The notes under the pieces are model-generated. The model was not told the DNA's origin. It saw only the letters and a program-made list of their open reading frames with translations, and did no database searches. A stretch of 7,995 bases of DNA, taken from contig CAJTLI010000063.1 of NCBI GenBank assembly GCA_910577525.1, positions 1 to 7,995 on the forward strand, given 5' to 3'. Below, piece after piece: positions 5,401 through 7,995 of this stretch (positions are counted from its first letter, which is position 1; each line of letters opens with the position of its first letter). A program made the position numbers and the translations under genes. The stretch is from an uncultured Oscillospiraceae bacterium. GTDB taxonomy: Bacteria; Bacillota; Clostridia; Oscillospirales; Oscillospiraceae.

Positions 5401-7995
5401 ACCGGAATCGCCCACACCCGCGCCGGAGGTCCAGCCGCCAGCGCCACCCCAGGTCCCGGAGCAGAGCAGCACCTTCGTCCCATCCCCATATTCGGCCTAT
5501 AAGGCCATCAAGGAAGCCCACCCGGACAGCATTGTGCTGTATCAGGTGGGCGACTTCTTTGAGATGTACGGCGAGGACGCCAGGACCGCCGCACCTCTGC
5601 TGGACTTGGGACTGTCCCAACGTGTCATTCCTGATGTGGTCCGCCCTGGCTTGGGCGATGTGATTTTCTGTGGCTTTCCCACCTATGCGCTGGATAGCTG
5701 TGTAGAGAAACTGCGGGCCAGCCATGATGTGACCGTTGTACCCTTAGACAGACAGCCCCACACCATGCATTCTCTCCCTGACGGGGCCGATGATCCCAAA
5801 ATCACTATCACTGTTCCCAATTATCAGGCCACGGTAACTGCGGAGGAAGCGCCGCTTCTGGCAAGGCTCATGCAGACCAATGAAATCAGCGCCGCGCAGA
5901 TTGTCCATGAGAACGGCGAAGTTACATTCAGCTTTTCGGCGGCTGACCGGGACGCGGTTGAAAATCTGATTGCAAGGCTGCGGGCGGAGCTGGAAAAGGC
6001 GGTGGCGGCAAGTTACGCCACTACCAAGCCCCAAAAGCCCGGACGGACCAAGGTGGAGCTGAATTACCGCAATTTTGTGAAGCTGTTCCCGGAAATCGCC
6101 AGCGGCGAATACCGCTATTTGAGCATGGAAGCGGGCGAAGCCATGATGCCCCTCCACCTGGAATGGATTGACACGGACGTGATCGCCGTCAGCCATACCT
6201 ATACGCAGAATGGCGATCTCATGCGCGACCCGGAAATGACCTTCCGGGTGGACCGGGAGAAGGGAACCATGGAACCGCTGACCTTCCGGCAGGACGGCTC
6301 TATTCAGATTTATCAGGAGGTCTACCCGGAACCCGGTAAGTGGATTCCCAAGCTGCACCGGGATTTGAACACCTTTGCCCAACAATGGCTGAAGAATATC
6401 AGTGAGCAGGGCTACCACAAGCGGGAGGCCGTCATGGTCCGGGACGGCGAGGACGTGCGCCTGACCTTTGACCAGGACGGCAGGGCGGTGGAAAATGACA
6501 GTTTAGGCGATAATCCTACTGTCAGGCAGATATATGAGCATTACACGCCCATAGTCAAAAATATGGTTCTGGCGGATACGGCGTATCAAAACGCCTGCGC
6601 CAATTCCGACCAGGACCTTGCCCGTTTGGAGGGTAACGAGGCAATCAAGCGGGCGGTGCTGGCGATCAATGAGACACCGCTGTTGAAGCAGTATTATGAT
6701 AATACCGCTTTCCGTAACCGGCTCCATCAGGAGATTATCAGCGAAACCTATTCCACAATCTCCCAGCCCCAGCCGGAGCAGGCCGCAAAAGCGCCCGTCT
6801 CCATGGATTCCCCGGAACGGTTTGAAATTGTCCGCCTTTGGGGAAACGGCCCCTTTGGTATTTATGACAATGCACTGGAACGCTTCTATGCGGAAGGAAC
6901 CCAAACGCTCCAATTCGTAGAGCGGGGCAGCGCGGAGAATTATCTGGCGAATATCCACCGCGTCACCGGGCGGACGGTTCCCCCAGAGACTTCCGCAGAG
7001 TGGGTGGTCACTCCGGTTACGCTCTATGAAACGGCACTGAAAATACTGGACCGGGCAATCGGGAACAGCAGTCTTTCTCAATATCTGCGGGACCGTGATC
7101 TGGATTACAATGAAGCGGCGGACACGCTGAATGCTGAAATGCCCGATCTCATGGAGGCGGCGAGGGCTTATCCCGACATTCTTGCCGCGTTCCATTCTCT
7201 CCCGATGTTCCGGGAGTGGCTGGTAGAGGACCTCATGGAGCGCCGTTATCAGGACGTGATTACGGACCCGCGCCTTGCGCCGGAACGGTATGCCGACAGC
7301 CCGGACGCACCGGATTGGGCGCGGGCTGTCCCCGCTGCGGACCGTTCGGAGCCGGAACAAGCGGAGGCCGGTGTAGAGATACCCCCCGCGCCGGAGACAG
7401 TGCCGGAACCAACCGGGGTAGGTGCGCCGGAGCAGCCGGAAACCCCTGCCGCTGTCCAGTCTGAACCCAATCTCACGCCCAATGTTGACGAATATCTGGA
7501 CTTGAAGGCCCGATACCCGGATAAGCTCGTCGGCGTTCAGGTGGGGGACTATATGCTGTTCTACGGGAAGGACGCCGAAGCAGCGGCCCCCGCCATGGGA
7601 AAGGACCTGCTGACGCGGGATATTCCCGGCCTGGGCAGCACCTTTGTCACCGGAACCTCCCTGGGCTGGCAGTCCGCATTGACGGACCTGCTGGAACATG
7701 GTCATAGTGTGGTTCTGGCCCGGCCTGACCCCGAACGCGGCCCGGACGCGCCCTATGAGATCATCAAGGAGCGGAGCGCGGCGGAGTTCATCCCCCTGGG
7801 CATGGAACTGACCATGGACGGACGGCGCATGAAGATCGACAGCGTGGATTTCCAGGCGGGGACCGTCAGCCTGCTGGACTTGGATATGAAGGGCTGGTTT
7901 CCCATTTTCCGCTCAGAGCCGATTCCCTTTGTCCGTGAATTTATAGAGGAAGCCCAGCGCAGAGAGGAATACACCATTGCGGAGGTGGCGGCACA
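2447..7995 (+). CDS. Giant multidomain ICE protein, ArdC-like N-terminus and MutS-I-like modules (3' end outside window)
   Basis: One uninterrupted frame of 1849 codons, still open at the window end. Visible order: ArdC-like N-terminal domain (~22-101); helical region to ~265; Gly-rich linker read across the nested tnpV gene (~294-414); two copies of one ~85-residue module (~498-579 and ~719-808); charged then Pro/Ala-rich linker (~912-1011); MutS domain I-like module (~1014-1102); DUF6908-like module (~1205-1323); helical region (~1358-1440); small unassigned module (~1458-1513); helical region; Pro/Glu-rich linker (~1630-1678); degenerate MutS-I-like module (~1679-1760); and a trailing segment with EFIPLGMEL..DGRR (from ~1770). 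No signal peptide, membrane span or catalytic motif is seen, so it is probably cytoplasmic and DNA-associated. Similar ICE proteins, as I recall them, continue into N6-adenine methylase and SF2 helicase domains, outside this window. It follows the small-gene cluster by 61 bases containing hairpins. A role in DNA processing or protection on transfer is inference. Confidence 0.9.
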   Translation, partial: MASTVKLTSELAARTAHAVTQDVESWKQYLTTASRLYKYRFDEQLLIYAQRPDATACAEMELWNNTMRRWVKARSTGIALITKDARGKPKLRYVYDVADTRPVRGAKIPYLWEMTAEKSGAVAEALERQYGPTEESDIGWTLMEQAKRAVSEVYRDHLEDLRYDVRDSFLEELDDLNLEVRYKNLLTASVQYTLLTRCGLYPSDYLEDEDLAGIVEFSTPAVLHHLGSAASKVSLDLLEEIGRAVKTYDREQAKNKEKNIEKPLAKSPVIDYTKVKEEFNTVKRESEERSVTHDDGTDLQAGGRLPDSRPGSGRSGGTGGNAPGQVRDAAGDISGGTPPRDAHLHAADGEAVPAPAGDRPAGPGAGGQNGGRSDEAERRGRGDEGPRSDGLGPGGEQLHGPGGGDRAGGDRLQVNQEQQETVGEQPAVSASVEETPAPGSPDLSLFSLFPTVEEQIENIAQAQAEDRRTTQQHTSTPSGQVQSAVIGRALTCGGNEKHSIERIVAFFQKGPTGSAAASFMAKEFGEGGKGVTIGGQEYSLWFNSEGFRIAPGRSAFGPGSTLVTWVNAAAMASNLLRDGTFATQDKIDVAPDNEVRELAEKLWYLRQDFSDSAKERNLMPIISQHFFGKGFPDDTKEIAELLKFPLHRQQILRELDAFVDEYKYRPDLLRFRKIHDPVELFRSIGRLSTVKEQYKAVEGFAPAKASFITEDEITRLLTGGPNIAESKLQIYSYFVQGHNAKECADFLKSSYGEGGRCYTGYDENYGTKGIRFTRSDEESGYKGYDTVTLNWNQVQKRVRALIDSGQYLNDQEKAYLPAYEKVTLAQRIHAFNYYKPDPDRTYPHEWDFNAAKRDILPLLDSPEQVEKIFNRMLSDFAPLSPDTPHYTEMQLALRDVGMYQRGESPLFTPLPEAVLEAERQKKQAAKEAKRKAPAPQRTTSEAPPASGDRLAAAARALASKRRTQAQEDQSGQFSLFSPAAPAPLEPESPTPAPEVQPPAPPQVPEQSSTFVPSPYSAYKAIKEAHPDSIVLYQVGDFFEMYGEDARTAAPLLDLGLSQRVIPDVVRPGLGDVIFCGFPTYALDSCVEKLRASHDVTVVPLDRQPHTMHSLPDGADDPKITITVPNYQATVTAEEAPLLARLMQTNEISAAQIVHENGEVTFSFSAADRDAVENLIARLRAELEKAVAASYATTKPQKPGRTKVELNYRNFVKLFPEIASGEYRYLSMEAGEAMMPLHLEWIDTDVIAVSHTYTQNGDLMRDPEMTFRVDREKGTMEPLTFRQDGSIQIYQEVYPEPGKWIPKLHRDLNTFAQQWLKNISEQGYHKREAVMVRDGEDVRLTFDQDGRAVENDSLGDNPTVRQIYEHYTPIVKNMVLADTAYQNACANSDQDLARLEGNEAIKRAVLAINETPLLKQYYDNTAFRNRLHQEIISETYSTISQPQPEQAAKAPVSMDSPERFEIVRLWGNGPFGIYDNALERFYAEGTQTLQFVERGSAENYLANIHRVTGRTVPPETSAEWVVTPVTLYETALKILDRAIGNSSLSQYLRDRDLDYNEAADTLNAEMPDLMEAARAYPDILAAFHSLPMFREWLVEDLMERRYQDVITDPRLAPERYADSPDAPDWARAVPAADRSEPEQAEAGVEIPPAPETVPEPTGVGAPEQPETPAAVQSEPNLTPNVDEYLDLKARYPDKLVGVQVGDYMLFYGKDAEAAAPAMGKDLLTRDIPGLGSTFVTGTSLGWQSALTDLLEHGHSVVLARPDPERGPDAPYEIIKERSAAEFIPLGMELTMDGRRMKIDSVDFQAGTVSLLDLDMKGWFPIFRSEPIPFVREFIEEAQRREEYTIAEVAA
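2510..2749 (+). other. ArdC-like N-terminal domain of the giant protein
   Basis: Residues ~22-101 follow the layout of the ArdC antirestriction N-terminal domain, which binds single-stranded DNA. The motif FDEQLLIYAQRP (41-52) corresponds to the family's N..LLI..Q.P block. It is followed by a W..... RRWVKARSTGIALI strand pair and the closing YVYDVADTR (93-101), matching the family's VFDVSQT-type ending. The metalloprotease-like C-terminal half of true ArdC (HExxH) is not present after it. The assignment is by motif pattern only. Confidence 0.6.
3237..3265 (+). promoter_or_regulatory. Candidate internal sigma-70-type promoter for tnpV
   Basis: TTGCAA (3237-3242) and TATACT (3260-3265) are separated by exactly 17 bases. 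The -10 box matches TATAAT at 5 of 6 positions and the -35 box matches TTGACA at 4 of 6. An A-rich run (about 3205-3233) precedes it, like an UP element. It lies inside the giant gene, in a local AT-rich patch, about 60 bases before the tnpV start. A transcript would begin near 3272. Confidence 0.5.
3309..3315 (+). promoter_or_regulatory. Ribosome binding site of nested tnpV
   Basis: AAAGGAG lies 8 bases before the ATG at 3324, optimal spacing, although it sits inside the coding frame of the giant gene. A GTG at 3303 in the tnpV frame lies upstream of this site and is not a credible start. Confidence 0.75.
3324..3689 (+). CDS. tnpV: TnpV family transposon protein, nested in the giant gene in the +1 frame
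   Basis: A 121-residue protein that I recognise as the TnpV family, first named in Tn4451-type mobile elements of clostridia; its function is not established. Family hallmarks: ELTYKQAGDYLIPDL at the N-terminus (residues 4-18), LGKYGMLRETFLEEH (~31-45), a LLTGRLYPHLREIDRQA helix (~54-70), DQMGWVQAVNS (~95-105) and the terminal AEEIVLAEIVY. The length is normal for the family and no residue block is missing, so the gene looks intact. The whole gene lies within the giant gene, shifted by +1, and both frames stay open. It has its own ribosome site (3309-3315) and a candidate promoter (3237-3265). Codons in this frame end overwhelmingly in G or C, as in other genes of the window, indicating that the TnpV frame is the constrained one. 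An alternative ATG at 3330 would shorten it by two residues. Confidence 0.9.
   Translation: MTMELTYKQAGDYLIPDLEVDGAEELEEMPLGKYGMLRETFLEEHHPGTHTSMLLTGRLYPHLREIDRQAQEQVDRTVADLMKQNGVDEAMKARDQMGWVQAVNSFTAQAEEIVLAEIVYK
3770..3793 (+). other. SLF-type linker motif, possible sliding-clamp contact
   Basis: Just after the Gly-rich linker the giant protein has DLSLFSLF (residues 442-449) in an otherwise Pro/Glu/Ala-rich disordered stretch. It resembles the bacterial beta-clamp-binding pattern Q-L-S/D-L-F but lacks the leading Gln. Weak on its own; a better copy occurs at 5360. Confidence 0.3.
3938..4183 (+). repeat. Internal module copy 1 of the giant protein
   Basis: Residues ~498-579. Preceded by GGNEKH; contains SIERIVAFFQKG, then A..FMAKEFGEGGKG, a strand pair with GFRIAPG, then STLVTWVNAAAMASNLLRDG. 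The same layout (F..G, A..F, GEGG+basic, TL.W, L...G) recurs at 4601-4870, so this is copy 1 of a protein-level duplication. The function of the module is unknown to me. Confidence 0.6.
4601..4870 (+). repeat. Internal module copy 2 of the giant protein
   Basis: Residues ~719-808. Preceded by GGPNIAESK; contains LQIYSYFVQGHNAKECADFL, then SSYGEGGRCY, GIRFTR, then DTVTLNWNQVQKRVRALIDSG and QYL. It aligns with copy 1 through GEGG(K/R) and TL.W. The region between the copies (~580-718) is helical. Divergence is high, so the duplication is old. Confidence 0.6.
5360..5374 (+). other. QFSLF motif, candidate beta-clamp-binding peptide
   Basis: Residues 972-976 (QFSLF) lie in a Pro/Ala/Gln-rich linker just ahead of the MutS-I-like module. 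The motif closely fits the known beta sliding clamp-binding consensus QL(S/D)LF. Location in a flexible linker is where such peptides usually work. Function is inferred from the motif only. Confidence 0.4.
5486..5752 (+). other. MutS domain I-like module, Phe-x-Glu retained
   Basis: Residues ~1014-1102. YSAYKAIKEAHPDSIVLYQ then VGDFFEMYGEDARTAAPLLD aligns with the start of MutS mismatch-recognition domain I (GDFYELF.DDA..A..LLD). CGFPTYALDSCVEKL matches the later CG(I/V)PYHA....L block, and the end DVTVVPLD matches the V.IC.Q strand. Phe1037 and Glu1039 stand at the MutS Phe-x-Glu positions that contact a mismatched base. No MutS core, clamp or ATPase domain follows. Confidence 0.75.
6059..6415 (+). 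other. DUF6908-like module of the giant protein
   Basis: Residues ~1205-1323. LNYRNFVKLFPEI, then YRYLSMEAGEAMMPLHLEWI, a strand with IAVSHTYTQNGDLMRDPEM, and YPEPGKWIPKLHRDLNTFAQQWLKN form a compact alpha/beta unit. The QNGDLM.DPEM block is what I associate with DUF6908, a domain of unknown function common in phage and ICE proteins. Assignment from memory of the pattern. Confidence 0.5.
7481..7726 (+). other. Second, degenerate MutS domain I-like module
   Basis: Residues ~1679-1760. YLDLKARYPDKLVGVQVGDY then FYGKDAEAAAPAMGKDLLTRDI parallels the first MutS-I-like module (K..HPD..V..QVGDFFEMYGEDA..AAPLLDLGL) with the same spacing. GLGSTFVTG and LTDLLEHGHSVVLARP match its later strand and helix pattern. 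The Phe-x-Glu pair is replaced by Tyr1702 and Leu1704, so mismatch contact by this copy is not expected. Confidence 0.6.
7754..7995 (+). other. Trailing beta-rich segment of the giant protein, cut by the window end
   Basis: From residue ~1770: EFIPLGMELTMDGRRMKIDS, then VDFQAGTVSLLDLDMKGWFP and FRSEPIPFVREFIEEA. The pattern suggests a small beta barrel followed by a helix, recalled as a recurrent unit in large Clostridia ICE proteins just ahead of methylase or helicase domains. No catalytic residue is visible before the window ends. Confidence 0.45.

Noticed and set aside
5073..5663. 196-codon +1-frame open frame inside the giant gene, very Arg/Pro-rich
   Set aside because: Unlike tnpV it has no family resemblance, no ribosome site and an implausible Arg/Pro/Ser composition. 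It is a shadow of the Pro/Ala-rich linker.
5486..5752. A MutS mismatch-repair gene
   Set aside because: Only the domain I-like block is present; there is no connector, lever or ATPase domain, and it is continuous with ICE-type modules.
6503..7705. 400-codon open frame on the minus strand
   Set aside because: It is fully antisense to the giant gene, has no ribosome site or recognisable motif, and its composition (Arg, Gly, Ile, His mix) is what high-GC codon bias produces on the opposite strand.

Overview
The window looks like part of the backbone of an integrative and conjugative element (ICE) of a GC-rich, gut-type Clostridia bacterium (Oscillospiraceae/Ruminococcaceae style). This is inferred from the gene set (plasmid-type topoisomerase III, small XRE protein, small accessory ORFs, a giant multidomain protein, TnpV), the high-GC codon usage and strong AGGAGG-type ribosome sites. 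All genes lie on the + strand and are tightly packed. No rRNA, tRNA, CRISPR array or insertion-sequence ends were seen.

Layout: (i) 1-1262, the C-terminal 419 residues of a type IA topoisomerase III, beginning just before its catalytic tyrosine. (ii) 1265-2385, three small genes (an XRE-type DNA-binding protein and two unrecognised conserved-looking proteins) that overlap or nearly abut, consistent with one translationally coupled operon. (iii) 2376-2424, two consecutive GC-rich hairpins, a possible terminator or attenuator. (iv) 2447 to the window end, one uninterrupted reading frame of at least 1849 codons, still open at base 7995. It has an ArdC-like N-terminal domain, a duplicated ~85-residue module, Pro/Ala-rich linkers, a MutS domain I-like module that keeps the Phe-x-Glu signature, a DUF6908-like module, and a second, degenerate MutS-I-like module. 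No catalytic domain appears in the part present. In related ICE proteins such N-terminal regions lead into N6-adenine methylase and superfamily 2 helicase domains; that is from memory of the family, not visible here.

The most striking feature is that a complete second gene, tnpV (3324-3689), is nested in the +1 frame inside the giant gene. It has its own ribosome binding site and a good candidate promoter in an AT-rich patch just upstream. The giant frame crosses it without a stop, reading it as a Gly/Pro/Arg/Asp-rich, probably disordered linker. The window thus holds an overprinted dual-coding stretch of about 360 bases.

Working together (inference): topoisomerase III and the giant protein are probably DNA-processing or establishment factors of the element. 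The ArdC-like and MutS-I-like modules and the two possible sliding-clamp-binding motifs all suggest contact with DNA or the replisome during or after transfer. The XRE protein could control the operon.
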